64,000 nucleotides of DNA, taken from contig CAJTFN010000003.1 in NCBI GenBank assembly GCA_910575815.1, positions 200,173 through 264,172 on the forward strand. Reading direction: 5' to 3'. The translations under genes and the position numbers were made by a program. Position 1 is the stretch's first letter; each line of letters starts with the position of its first letter. This DNA is from Oscillospiraceae bacterium (GTDB taxonomy: Bacteria; Bacillota; Clostridia; Oscillospirales; Oscillospiraceae). Under the pieces are notes generated by a model. It saw nothing but the letters and a program-made list of their open reading frames with translations. It did no database searches and was not told where the DNA came from. Below, piece by piece: positions 16,482 through 24,724 of the stretch.

Positions 16482-17396
16482 ATGGCCGTCATCACCAGAA
16501 CCATTCCCCCGGAGGAGGACGGGGCCACCGTCCGGCATATCCTCCGCTCCAAGCTCCATTTTTCCTCTCACGCCGTCTCCCGGCTGGCACACGGCGGGGA
16601 CTGTATTCAGGTCAACGGCCAGCCCGTTCACACGCCCCATGTGCTCCGGGGGGGAGACCGGCTGACCGTGGAGACGGAGGACCGGCGCCCGCCCAAGGCC
16701 GTTATCACGCCGGGGAACTGGCCCCTGCCGGTAATTTGGGAGGACGAGCATCTGCTGGTCGTCAACAAGCCCGCAGGCATGACGGCCCACGCCTCCAATC
16801 TCCTGCCCGACACCCCCACAGTGGCGGGCGCTTTGGCCTGGAGTCGGGGCGGGGACTTTATCTTTCACCCTGTAAACCGTCTGGACAAGGGCACCACGGG
16901 TCTGATGGCCGTGGCCAAGAGCGGATACGTCCACGACCTTCTCCGCCGGATGCTGCACGGAGAGGATTTTCGCCGGGAATACCGGGCCATCTGCCTGGGC
17001 TGTCCCCTTCCGGAGCGGGGAACCGTGGATGCACCCATCGGGCGGGATGAAAACTCCCTGGTGGCCCGGCAGATCCGCCCCGACGGCGCTCCCGCCGTCT
17101 CCCATTATCAGGTCCTGTCCAAGGGCCGGGGCCTGTCTTTTCTGCTCCTCCAACCGGAGACAGGGCGCACCCACCAGCTCCGGGTCCACATGGCACACCT
17201 GGGCTGCCCTCTGGCGGGGGACTGGCTCTACGGCAGAGAGGCCCCTGCCCTCATCCCCCGGCCCGCCCTGCACTCCTGGGGCATGTCTCTGGTTCATCCT
17301 GTCACCGGCGAGAGGCTGACCCTTCGCGCTCCGCTGCCGGAGGACATGGAGCGCTTGCTCCAAAGTCACTTCCCCGAAGGATGGGAAAACGCATAG
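16482..17396 (+). CDS. RluA-family pseudouridine synthase
   Basis: 304 aa from ATG 16482 after AGGAGGTG. An S4-like N-terminal region (about 15-65) is followed by the catalytic domain with HPVNRLDKGTTGLM, whose Asp is the nucleophile, and PETGRTHQLRVHMAHLGCPLAGDWLYG. It isomerises uridine in rRNA or tRNA; the exact position cannot be told. It lies 104 bp after the kinase gene and ends in a hairpin at 17396. Confidence 0.92.
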   Translation: MAVITRTIPPEEDGATVRHILRSKLHFSSHAVSRLAHGGDCIQVNGQPVHTPHVLRGGDRLTVETEDRRPPKAVITPGNWPLPVIWEDEHLLVVNKPAGMTAHASNLLPDTPTVAGALAWSRGGDFIFHPVNRLDKGTTGLMAVAKSGYVHDLLRRMLHGEDFRREYRAICLGCPLPERGTVDAPIGRDENSLVARQIRPDGAPAVSHYQVLSKGRGLSFLLLQPETGRTHQLRVHMAHLGCPLAGDWLYGREAPALIPRPALHSWGMSLVHPVTGERLTLRAPLPEDMERLLQSHFPEGWENA

Positions 17397-17431
17397 GAGC
17401 CGGAAGACATTCCACCCCGTCTTCCGGCTCC
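17396..17431 (+). terminator. Hairpin terminator after the RluA gene
   Basis: A 12-bp stem GGAGCCGGAAGA / TCTTCCGGCTCC overlaps the stop codon and is followed only by a short TTC, so termination strength is uncertain. Confidence 0.6.
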
Positions 17432-17525
17432 TTCGCCGTATATTCCCAAAATCTGTCGGCTCCACCGCCGGAGATCCTTTTCAAAGTCAAGCAGCCCGAA
17501 CACACCGGACCCGCCCGAAGGCTAG

Positions 17526-17677
17526 GTAGCACCCGAAAATCATGAGAAACGTTCAGCGGTCCAGGAATCGCAGGGCCGCGTTGCTGTCCTTGACGGGCGT
17601 CAGCCCACCTGTGTCCTCCACCTTGCCCTGCGCTCCCTGCCCTCGCTTCCTTTTTCTCAGGATTTCTGGGAACTGCG
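17526..17677 (-). mobile_element. MITE-like repeat, copy B (complete)
   Basis: 152 bp bounded by imperfect 24-bp terminal inverted repeats (17526-17549 and 17653-17676; 18 of 24 bases pair) and flanked by CTAG at 17522-17525 and 17678-17681. The interior matches copy A at 4043-4160 in reverse orientation. The CTAG at 17678 provides the TAG stop codon of the minus-strand gene that ends there. No coding capacity. Confidence 0.75.
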
Positions 17678-17953
17678 CTAGACCTTGTTTGAATCGCCGC
17701 CGTCCTCCTCGCCGTCCTTTTCCGCCGGGGCACGGTACATTTTCCAGGCCAACAGACCCAGAACCACCGCGCCGCCCCCCAGCACCACCGTCCCCAGGCC
17801 AAAGGCAAGGAGCGGCGGCCCGGTGGGGTCTCCCTTGAAAAAGGGCTCGGCAAGCTGGTAGTAGAGATAGGCCAGGTACAGCGCCGCCATGCCATAGAAC
17901 CCGGCGCGGACCCTGGGATTCCCAGGTCCCCGAGGCGTTTCAGGCTTTGCCAT
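17678..17953 (-). CDS. Small two-helix membrane protein
   Basis: 91 aa from the minus-strand ATG at 17953, preceded by GGAGGAATTCG. Two hydrophobic segments (about 17-34 and 46-68) lie between a Pro/Arg-rich N terminus and an acidic C terminus (EKDGEEDGGDSNKV). I do not recognise the family. It follows the CD1247-family gene on the same strand, where many clostridia instead have the spoIIIA operon. Its TAG stop coincides with the edge of repeat copy B. Confidence 0.65.
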   Translation of the reverse strand: MAKPETPRGPGNPRVRAGFYGMAALYLAYLYYQLAEPFFKGDPTGPPLLAFGLGTVVLGGGAVVLGLLAWKMYRAPAEKDGEEDGGDSNKV

Positions 17954-18094
17954 CGAATTCCTCCATTCCACCGGCAGACTCCCTGCCAGCGCGTCGTTCC
18001 CTGTTCTGGGCTCCCAAATCCCGGGAATTTCTCCATCGCACAGGACAGGGAGAAAAACGCCGGGCATCCTGGGATACCCGGCGCTTGATCCTGC

Positions 18095-18523
18095 TTATTC
18101 CTCTTCGTCCCCGGCCTCTTCCAGGCCCTCCAGGTCGAATTCCAGCTTCTCGCCGCAGTTGGGGCAGATCACCTCGCCATCCTCCAGAACGGACTCGTCA
18201 AAGTAGATGGTCTCCTCGCAGGTGGGGCAGGTGGTGGCGTAGCAGTCCTCATCCTCACCCAGGTCATCCAGCTCGTACTCGGCCTCGTCCTCCTCGTCGT
18301 CCTCGCCGAAGAGCAGATCTTCCACGTCCTCCAGATCGTCGCTGACCGCGTCCAGACCGTCTCCCAGTTCCTCCTGGGCCTCCTGCATGTCTACCAGTTC
18401 CAGTGCAATGTCCTCCAGCACGTCAATGATGGCGGCCAGAAGCTTTCCCTCCTTCTTCCCGGTGTCCAGCTCCATGCCTTCCGCCAGGCCTTTCAGATAC
18501 GCGACCTTCTCGGTGATTTCCAT
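18095..18523 (-). CDS. CD1247-family zinc-ribbon protein
   Basis: 142 aa. An N-terminal helical domain (MEITEKVAYLKGLAEGMELD) characteristic of CD1247-type proteins is followed by a very acidic linker and a C-terminal zinc ribbon with two CPxC knuckles (CPTC and CPNC). The function is unknown. Clostridia usually carry this gene between efp and spoIIIAA; here it also follows efp. AAGGAGGTTATAACT precedes the ATG. Confidence 0.88.
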   Translation of the reverse strand: MEITEKVAYLKGLAEGMELDTGKKEGKLLAAIIDVLEDIALELVDMQEAQEELGDGLDAVSDDLEDVEDLLFGEDDEEDEAEYELDDLGEDEDCYATTCPTCEETIYFDESVLEDGEVICPNCGEKLEFDLEGLEEAGDEEE

Positions 18524-18720
18524 AGTTATAACCTCCTTTTTGTCAATCGAATGTTCCGCTATGTGTCGAGGATCTCAGTGATGATCCCGAGCGCCTCCAA
18601 CTTGGTTTTGCCGTCCCGGTCCTCCAGGGCCCAAACCGGCCCAGGCGCCGGACCGGACGGTCCCCGCCTTTCCCATCGCGGCTCTCTCCCCTTCCTGGCG
18701 GCCCAGGGCCGGGGGAATTG

Positions 18721-18745
18721 AAAGGGGGGATGAACTCCCCCCTTT
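18721..18745 (-). terminator. Hairpin after efp
   Basis: A 9-bp stem AAAGGGGGG / CCCCCCTTT lies just beyond the efp stop codon. No long T-run follows on the minus strand, so partial read-through into the CD1247-family gene is possible. Confidence 0.55.
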
Positions 18746-18759
18746 GAAGCGTCAAACGC

Positions 18760-19329
18760 TTATTCCTTGCAGCGGCCCAGATACTCGCCCGTCCGGGTGT
18801 CCACCTGGATTTTCTCACCCTCGTTGATGAACAGGGGCACCTGAATCACGGCGCCGGTCTCCAGGGTGGCCTTCTTGGTCACGTTGGTAGCGGTGTCGCC
18901 CTTCACGCCGGGCTCGGTCTCGGTGACCTCCAGGTCCATGAAGTTGGGAACTTCCACGGTGAACACGCTGCCCTTGTAGCTGACCAGCTTGCAGACGGTG
19001 TTCTCCTTGACGAACTTGAAGCCGTCGCCCAGAACCTCCCGGTTCAGGGGGGACATGTCGTAGGTCTCGGGGTCCATGAAGTAGTACAGATCGCCGTCGT
19101 TATAGCTGTACTCAGCGTCCTTGCGCTCCACGCTGGCCTGCTCGAACTTGGCGGTGGGGTTGAAGGACTCCTCACGGATGGCTCCGGTAATGACATTCTT
19201 GTACTTCGTGCGCACGAAGGCGGCGCCCTTACCGGGCTTGACGTGCTGGAAGTCCACCACCAGCATAGGCTTGCCTTCCATCTCGAAGATCATACCCTTG
19301 CGAAAATCGCCGGCAGAAATTGTTGGCAT
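18760..19329 (-). CDS. efp: Elongation factor P
   Basis: 189 aa, standard EF-P length. The three-domain protein starts [12 protein letters not shown] and has the loop [16 protein letters not shown], with the Lys that sits in the peptidyl-transferase centre, and ends in the OB-fold signature [23 protein letters not shown]. It relieves ribosome stalling at polyproline stretches. No modification enzyme is seen nearby. A SigA promoter is at 19421-19449. Confidence 0.97.
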   Translation of the reverse strand: MPTISAGDFRKGMIFEMEGKPMLVVDFQHVKPGKGAAFVRTKYKNVITGAIREESFNPTAKFEQASVERKDAEYSYNDGDLYYFMDPETYDMSPLNREVLGDGFKFVKENTVCKLVSYKGSVFTVEVPNFMDLEVTETEPGVKGDTATNVTKKATLETGAVIQVPLFINEGEKIQVDTRTGEYLGRCKE

Positions 19330-19420
19330 AATAAATCCTCCTACAAATCTTTATCCGAGAAAACGACCCGCGGGAGGGCATTTTCTCTCTTTTCATGATT
19401 CTTCCATCATAGCCATGGCT

Positions 19421-19449
19421 ATTTTATCCCATCCCGGCGGTGATTGCAA
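19421..19449 (-). promoter_or_regulatory. SigA promoter of efp
   Basis: On the minus strand TTGCAA (19449-19444), 17-bp spacer, TAAAAT (19426-19421). It gives a leader of about 85 nt. Confidence 0.6.
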
Positions 19450-19571
19450 GTATTTTTCCACAATTGGTCCGCGTCATGCGAAAATATTTTAAAAAAGGGG
19501 AGCCGGGAGGGGACGCGGCCACCAGGACGGCGGCCCTTTCTCCCCGACAATCCCAGCCTCCAGGCCCCCCC

Positions 19572-19600
19572 TTGCCCCCCGGCGCAAAACATGCTATACT
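19572..19600 (+). promoter_or_regulatory. SigA promoter of rimM-trmD
   Basis: TTGCCC (19572-19577), 17-bp spacer with extended -10 TGC, TATACT (19595-19600). The 305-bp efp-rimM spacer otherwise holds only the efp promoter. Confidence 0.65.
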
Positions 19601-19635
19601 TCTCTCCAAAGAATCACACAAAGGAGCGTCCCCCT

Positions 19636-20133
19636 ATGAAACTAGATATGATCCGCGTCGGCCGGATCGTCGGCGTCCACGGTATCCGCGGCGAACTGCG
19701 GGTCCTTCCCCTGGAGGGAGACCCGGACCTTCTGGCCGGCTTCAAAACCCTCTATCTGGACGGCCGGCCCCTCGCCCCCGCCGCCTGCCGGGTCCACAAG
19801 GGCCTGGTTCTCCTCAAGCTCCCCGGGATTGAGGACCGTACTGCCGCCGAGGCCCTCCGGGGCAAGGAGCTTCTCGTCCGGCGGCAGGATGTCCGCCTCC
19901 CCGCCGGGGAGTATTTCGACGGTGAGCTCCTGGGCCTGGAGGTCTACGACGGGGCCACAGGCCGCTGCGTCGGGGAGCTGGTAAAGGTGGAACACTACCC
20001 CGCCAGCAAGGTTTACACCGTCCGGGGCGTGAAGGAGTTCCTGGTCCCGGCGGTGAAGGACGCCTTCATCCTCGGTGTGGACCTGGAGAACAACCGGATG
20101 GACATCCGGGTCTGGGAGGGTCTGCTGGAATGA
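19636..20133 (+). CDS. rimM: Ribosome maturation factor RimM
   Basis: 165 aa from ATG 19636 after AAGGAG. The RimM N-terminal barrel (RVGRIVGVHGIRGELRVLPL) is followed by a PRC-barrel (YFDGELLGLEVYD to VPAVKDAFILGVDLENNRMDI). It assists 30S head assembly by binding S19. The stop overlaps the trmD start (ATGA), giving tight coupling. rpsP and rplS, common neighbours in other bacteria, are not here. Confidence 0.95.
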   Translation: MKLDMIRVGRIVGVHGIRGELRVLPLEGDPDLLAGFKTLYLDGRPLAPAACRVHKGLVLLKLPGIEDRTAAEALRGKELLVRRQDVRLPAGEYFDGELLGLEVYDGATGRCVGELVKVEHYPASKVYTVRGVKEFLVPAVKDAFILGVDLENNRMDIRVWEGLLE

Positions 20134-20897
20134 ACATCGACATCCTCACCCTCTTCCCCGACTCCGTGGACGCCATGCTGGGCGTCAGTATTCTGGGCCG
20201 GGCCCAGGAGCGGGGACACATCGCCATTCGGACTCACCAGATTCGGGAATACACCACCAACAAGCAGATGCAGGTGGACGACTACCCCTATGGCGGAGGC
20301 CGGGGAGCCGTCATGCAGGCGGACCCCCTTTACCGCTGCTGGGCCCACGTGGTGGAGACCCATGGGCCGGGACGGACGATTTTCCTCTCCCCCTGCGGCC
20401 GGACCTTCACCCAGGCGGTGGCCCGGGAGCTGAAGGAGGCCTATGACCACCTCATCCTGGTCTGCGGGCACTACGAGGGAGTGGATCAGCGCTTTTTGGA
20501 CGAGTGCGTGGATGAGGAGATCTCCATGGGGGACTTTGTCGTCACCGGCGGCGAGATCCCCGCCATGGCCCTGGCGGACGCAGTGTGCCGCATGGTTCCC
20601 GGCGTGCTGCCGGACGAGGAGTGCTTTCAGGAGGAGTCCCACTGGAACGGCCTTCTGGAGTACCCCCAATACTCCCGCCCCGCCGTCTGGCACGACCGGC
20701 CGGTGCCGGAAATTCTTCTCTCCGGGGACCACGGAAAGGTGGCCGCCTGGCGGCAGAAGGAGAGCTATAAGCGGACCATGCGCCGCCGTCCGGACCTCTT
20801 CGCCCGCTTTGACGAGAGCCGGCTCACCACCAAGGCCGAGAAAAAAGTCCTCCAGGCGGCCAAAGACGAGTTAGCCCTGGAGGAAAAAGAGACATAA
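20130..20897 (+). CDS. trmD: tRNA (guanine-37-N1)-methyltransferase TrmD
   Basis: 255 aa, full length. The SPOUT knot is visible: DYPYGGGRGAVMQADP, LVCGHYEGVDQRFLDECVDEEISMGDFVVTGGEIPAM, and the C-terminal helical domain with SGDHGKVAAWR. It methylates G37 in tRNAs reading CNN codons, preventing +1 frameshifts. It overlaps rimM by four bases and ends in a strong terminator shared with the convergent SLH gene. Confidence 0.97.
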   Translation: MNIDILTLFPDSVDAMLGVSILGRAQERGHIAIRTHQIREYTTNKQMQVDDYPYGGGRGAVMQADPLYRCWAHVVETHGPGRTIFLSPCGRTFTQAVARELKEAYDHLILVCGHYEGVDQRFLDECVDEEISMGDFVVTGGEIPAMALADAVCRMVPGVLPDEECFQEESHWNGLLEYPQYSRPAVWHDRPVPEILLSGDHGKVAAWRQKESYKRTMRRRPDLFARFDESRLTTKAEKKVLQAAKDELALEEKET

Positions 20898-20900
20898 GGA

Positions 20901-20934
20901 AACCGTCCGGCGGATAATCCGCCGGACGGTTGTT
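20901..20934. terminator. Bidirectional terminator trmD / SLH gene
   Basis: Perfect 14-bp stem AACCGTCCGGCGGA / TCCGCCGGACGGTT with TAA loop, followed by GTTT on the plus strand. It lies between two convergent stop codons. Confidence 0.8.
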
Positions 20935-20938
20935 TGAT

Positions 20939-22339
20939 TCAGGGAATCAGGGCTCCATAGATGCCGGTAGGGCCGTCGGCGCCGCCGATGACCTCTTCGA
21001 AGTCGGAGAAGTCGGGATAGGTAATCTTCACGGCGCTGCCGGAGGCGACAATGTCCATTTCAAACTGGAGGGAGATGCCCACGTTCACCTCCGCGTCCTC
21101 GGCCTTCATGCCCAGAGAAAGGCCCAGATCCAGATTGGCGTTCCGCAGGGTGCTGTTCTTCACGGTATAGGTGATGGCGCTGTTGTCAATGGTGATCGTG
21201 CCCAGGACGTCCTCCTCCAGGCCGCTCTCCTGCAGCACCTGGGCCACCATGGAGTTCATCAGGTTGGCGAAGGCGTCGTTGATCTCCAGGGTATAAATCT
21301 TGTCGGAGCCGGAGGTCTTCTCGGAGATGTTCTTCAGGAAGAGGAGCATGGACGTGCCGGAGTTCTTCGCCACACCGGCGCTCATCAGCTCCTGATACAG
21401 CTCGGCCAGCTCAGGGGCCTCCACCTTCTGGGCCGTCTCGCCGGACTGGGTGTACATCCAGCCGTCCCGCAGCCACATCTTGGCCTCTTCCTCCTGGCCA
21501 TCCGCCGTCAGCTTCATCTCAAAGGCCATCTGGGGGTTCTTATCCATGATCATTTTGATCTGGCCCTTGCCATCGATCTTGGTGTGCTCCACCCGGTCCA
21601 TCTCCTGGAGATCCTTCCCAGAGACCGTGACGGCCATGCTCATGTCGATGTTGGCGGACATGCCCTTGCAGGCGGCCTCGGAGGCGGCGTTCAGGGCGCG
21701 GCTCTTCTCGATCTTGTCCACAATGGGGAACGCGGCGTTGTATTCAATGACGTCTTCTTTAATCAGGCTGTCCAGCAGATAGGTGCTGCCGTCCTTGAGG
21801 TCGGTGCCCAGAGCCTGATAGGTCAGGGCCGCCAGATCGTCCCGCAGGAAGGCGCCGGTGAACGCGGAGGTATCCATCATGCCCAGGCCGGCGGCGAAGT
21901 CCTGAGCGGTGGCGGAGGTAAAGTCCGAGTTGTCCTCATAGCCCAGGGCCCGGAGCAGGAAAATGGTATAGGCCTTGGCGGTGCAGGGATCTCCCGCGCC
22001 AAAGGTGGTCTCGGAGGTGCCGTTGGCGATGCCAGCGTCCGCCAGCCACGCCACGTAGGGGGCGACGGTCTCGTTCACATCGGTGAAGGGGCAGGTGATG
22101 CGTCCGGAGCGATAGGTATTCTGGGCCTCGGGCTCCGCGCCGTAGAGACGGACCAGCATGATGGCGGCCTGTCCCCGGGTGGGAACCTGGTCCAGGGCGA
22201 AGCCGTCGGCGGTGCCCTTGAACATGCCGATGGCGGCCAGCTCCTCCGCCAGACTGTCAAAGTTGGCGGCGGACGCGTTGACGCACAGCGCCGCGGTCAG
22301 CGCCAGAGTGGTCAGCAGGATGGTCAGGAAGCGTTTCAT
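20939..22339 (-). CDS. Exported SLH-domain protein with C-terminal IGGADGPT tail
   Basis: 466 aa. A signal peptide (MKRFLTILLTTLALTAALC..ASA) is followed by S-layer-homology-like segments (about 30-200; RGQAAIMLVRLYG and FTDVNETVAPYVAWLADAGI) and a long beta-rich domain (about 210-440) reminiscent of DUF6612-type lipoproteins. The last residues read EEVIGGADGPTGIYGALIP, a motif I otherwise know from Na+-translocating decarboxylase beta subunits. It is probably held at the cell wall by SLH contacts; ligand unknown. Promoter at 22393-22421. Confidence 0.8.
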   Translation of the reverse strand: MKRFLTILLTTLALTAALCVNASAANFDSLAEELAAIGMFKGTADGFALDQVPTRGQAAIMLVRLYGAEPEAQNTYRSGRITCPFTDVNETVAPYVAWLADAGIANGTSETTFGAGDPCTAKAYTIFLLRALGYEDNSDFTSATAQDFAAGLGMMDTSAFTGAFLRDDLAALTYQALGTDLKDGSTYLLDSLIKEDVIEYNAAFPIVDKIEKSRALNAASEAACKGMSANIDMSMAVTVSGKDLQEMDRVEHTKIDGKGQIKMIMDKNPQMAFEMKLTADGQEEEAKMWLRDGWMYTQSGETAQKVEAPELAELYQELMSAGVAKNSGTSMLLFLKNISEKTSGSDKIYTLEINDAFANLMNSMVAQVLQESGLEEDVLGTITIDNSAITYTVKNSTLRNANLDLGLSLGMKAEDAEVNVGISLQFEMDIVASGSAVKITYPDFSDFEEVIGGADGPTGIYGALIP

Positions 22340-22392
22340 AATTCGAGTTGCTCCTCTCTTTTCTGGATGTATTGGTGAAACATGCCACCTTC

Positions 22393-22421
22393 ATTATATA
22401 CCCCCAGGGGGACCCCGTCAA
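22393..22421 (-). promoter_or_regulatory. SigA promoter of the SLH gene
   Basis: On the minus strand TTGACG (22421-22416), 17-bp spacer, TATAAT (22398-22393). Confidence 0.75.
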
Positions 22422-22464
22422 TATTTCCGTGAGAAAAGGTCAATTTTTCCAAGGTCTCGGTCCC

Positions 22465-23214
22465 TCAGAAGACGCACAGCGCCGCAAAGCAGGATCCCCG
22501 GGGGCCCAGCCCCTCCACCAGGTAGCCCTCTTCTCCCCGGCAGCCCTCCAGCCTCAGCACATCCCCCAGCACTGCCTCCCGGCTGTAGTTGATCTGAAAC
22601 TCCAGGGGATATTGGACCTGAAGGTCCTCCGGCAGGGCGTCCCAGATGATGTCGCCGTAATTGCCGCTGAAAAGGTGCCCGTTGCCGTCCAGGTCGGACC
22701 AGCGCACGGCCCGGCTCTCCAGAATCTCCCGGCCCTCCTTGGGCAAAGAGATTCTCCGGGTCTCCGGGCAGTCCAGAGGCCGGTCCCAGCGCCCAATGGG
22801 CTTGGCGGTAAAGGCGGAAGGCCGCATGATCTTTCGGGTAACGGGGTCCACCAGAATCCAGTCCGTCCGGGCGGAGACCAGGACCTGCCCTGTTTGGTCC
22901 GCCATCTCGTAGTTCCGCCGCATGTGGGCGGCCCTGGCCCCGTCCTCCCAGGTGGTAATGTCCAGCACCTCCCCGGCCCTGGGGCAGCGGTGGATGCGCA
23001 GCGCGGCCCTGGAGAGGAGAAAGACCTCCCGGTTGTCCCAGAGCACGTCGTGGGTCAACCCTCGGGCGTCGTAATCATAGCCCGCGAAGGCGCCCAGCTT
23101 GCTCAGCAGGGCGGATATCCGGACCCGCTGCTCCCGGTCGCAGTCCCGGAACACCAGCTCCTCCTGGCGGAAGTACCCGTTTTCCAGCAAGCGCTGTTTA
23201 AAATCTTCCATCAT
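22465..23214 (-). CDS. Acyl-ACP thioesterase (FatA/FatB-like)
   Basis: 249 aa from the minus-strand ATG at 23214, preceded by GGAGGAATCAACGA; the ATG at 23211 is an equally possible start. Tandem hot-dog fold: the first half covers VFRDCDREQRVRISALLSKLGAFAGYDYDARG, the second half SRAVRWSDLDGNGHLFSGNYGDIIWDALP with the D-x-N-x-H catalytic arrangement. It releases free fatty acids from acyl-ACP, setting chain length. Upstream on the same strand are the ThrE genes, 220 bp away with nothing recognisable between. Confidence 0.88.
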   Translation of the reverse strand: MMEDFKQRLLENGYFRQEELVFRDCDREQRVRISALLSKLGAFAGYDYDARGLTHDVLWDNREVFLLSRAALRIHRCPRAGEVLDITTWEDGARAAHMRRNYEMADQTGQVLVSARTDWILVDPVTRKIMRPSAFTAKPIGRWDRPLDCPETRRISLPKEGREILESRAVRWSDLDGNGHLFSGNYGDIIWDALPEDLQVQYPLEFQINYSREAVLGDVLRLEGCRGEEGYLVEGLGPRGSCFAALCVF

Positions 23215-23434
23215 TCGTTGATTCCTCCGTGTTGAAAAGGCCCGGGCGTCTCCACTCCGAAGAAGCGCCGGGGCCCCTGTCTGTCCGCGCCAGGCCAAAA
23301 GGCCCTGCGTGGGGCGGGTTTTGCGCCCCATCTTGTTTTATGCTGCCAGCGGCGGGTCCCTGAAGGCCCTTCGAAACCGGTCCCCCGTTCGCCCCGCTCC
23401 CGCCGGTCGCCCCGGGCCCCTCCGGCGAAGAGGC

Positions 23435-23884
23435 TCAGCCCTTCCCCGTCCTCCGCAGCCGGGGGAACATCGCCCGGAACACGGAGGACGCCAGCATCGC
23501 TCCCACGGCCAGAGCCGCCGCCATGCCGAAGGTGTGCAGCAGCGTGCTCAAAAACCGCTGGGTCTCCCCGGCCACGCAGTGACGCATGGCGTAATAAATG
23601 CCCCCGCCGGGGACCAGGGGCAGCAGCGCCACCAGCACATAGCCCGTCACCGGGCACAGCCGGACCCGGGACATGATCTCCGCGAAAACCCCGATGGCCA
23701 CAGCCGCCAGAAAGGCCGCGAAAATCGTGCTCCCCGCCAGCAGATACACCAGCCAGCTCAACGCGCCTCCCACGCCGGCAATCAGCTTCCCCATGCCGTG
23801 GATGTTGAACATCAGCGTGAAGCCCACGCAGGCCAGAAAGGCGCACACGCAGGGCACCACGTAGTCATAGAACAGCGTCTCCAT
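23435..23884 (-). CDS. Threonine/serine exporter, C-terminal-half subunit (ThrE_2/DUF3815)
   Basis: 149 aa, almost entirely hydrophobic, with four or five membrane helices and the glycine/proline turn LVPGGGIYYAMRH typical of the ThrE C-terminal half. It lies 9 bp after the gene for the N-terminal half, so the two subunits presumably assemble into one exporter of threonine or serine. The substrate is inferred from family. Confidence 0.85.
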   Translation of the reverse strand: METLFYDYVVPCVCAFLACVGFTLMFNIHGMGKLIAGVGGALSWLVYLLAGSTIFAAFLAAVAIGVFAEIMSRVRLCPVTGYVLVALLPLVPGGGIYYAMRHCVAGETQRFLSTLLHTFGMAAALAVGAMLASSVFRAMFPRLRRTGKG

Positions 23885-23893
23885 AGCTCCTCC

Positions 23894-24655
23894 TTAAAAA
23901 AAGCCACCCAGGGCCTGTCCCGCCGCCGCCCCCAGGGCAATGGCGGAGGCCACCAGTATCGCGTCCGCTGTGCGGCTCAAGCCGGAGAAGGTGTCCCCGG
24001 CCATGATCTCCCGCATGGCGTTGGTCAGCGCCACGCCGGGGACCAGCACCATCAGCGTGGAAATCGTCACCACGTCCACGCTCTCTCCCACGCCAACCGC
24101 CACCAGCGCCATAGCCAGCAGGGACGCCAGTGCACTGCTGACCGCCGTGCGAAAAAAGCCGTTGGCCCCGATGAAGCGCCCTCCGTAGAGCAGGCAGACC
24201 CCCACCGCCGAGCCGCAGAGAAAAGCGCTGACCAAATCCGCCAAACCGCCGCCGAACAGAGGCGCGAAAAAGGCCGGCGCCACCCCATAGCCCAGCAGCA
24301 CTCCCCGGGGGGAATACCGGGGCTCATCCTCCGGCAGGGCAGCAATCAGGGCCTGGGCCTCCTCGATGGGCGGCGGGGCGGCGCACAGGCGGCGGCACAG
24401 GCCGTTGCAGCGCTCCAGCAGTTCAATGTCCGTGCCGTGAGGGGGCACCCGGCGCATCCGGGTAATGGGGTGGCCCTCCGGCGTGTCCACACTGACGATG
24501 ACGCAGTTGGGAATGGCGAACACCTCCGGATTTTCCAAGCCATAGGCGTACAGCAGCCGCCGGGCGGACTCCTCCACCCGATAAATCTCCGCGCCGCTGT
24601 ACATCAATTGGTAGCCCAGCTCCGCCGCCATATTCAGCAGCTTGTCGTAATCCAT
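23894..24655 (-). CDS. Threonine/serine exporter, N-terminal-half subunit (ThrE/DUF1212)
   Basis: 253 aa from the minus-strand ATG at 24655 with AGGAGG seven bases upstream; the frame stays open further upstream without a better ribosome site. A cytoplasmic domain (about 1-105; GAEIYRVEESARRLL, PNCVIVSVDTPEG) is followed by five membrane helices and VPGVALTNAMREIMAGDTFSGLSR, the ThrE signature. Paired with the downstream C-terminal-half gene. Confidence 0.88.
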   Translation of the reverse strand: MDYDKLLNMAAELGYQLMYSGAEIYRVEESARRLLYAYGLENPEVFAIPNCVIVSVDTPEGHPITRMRRVPPHGTDIELLERCNGLCRRLCAAPPPIEEAQALIAALPEDEPRYSPRGVLLGYGVAPAFFAPLFGGGLADLVSAFLCGSAVGVCLLYGGRFIGANGFFRTAVSSALASLLAMALVAVGVGESVDVVTISTLMVLVPGVALTNAMREIMAGDTFSGLSRTADAILVASAIALGAAAGQALGGFF

Positions 24656-24724
24656 TCCTCCGCCTCCTGTCATAAGCAATCCCCCGGAGCGCACAGCGTC
24701 TCCGGGGAAGCCGTCTCCCCCGAG

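Noticed and set aside
20930..22378. 482-codon plus-strand frame across the SLH gene
   Set aside because: Shadow of the minus-strand SLH gene, which has a signal peptide, promoter and terminator.
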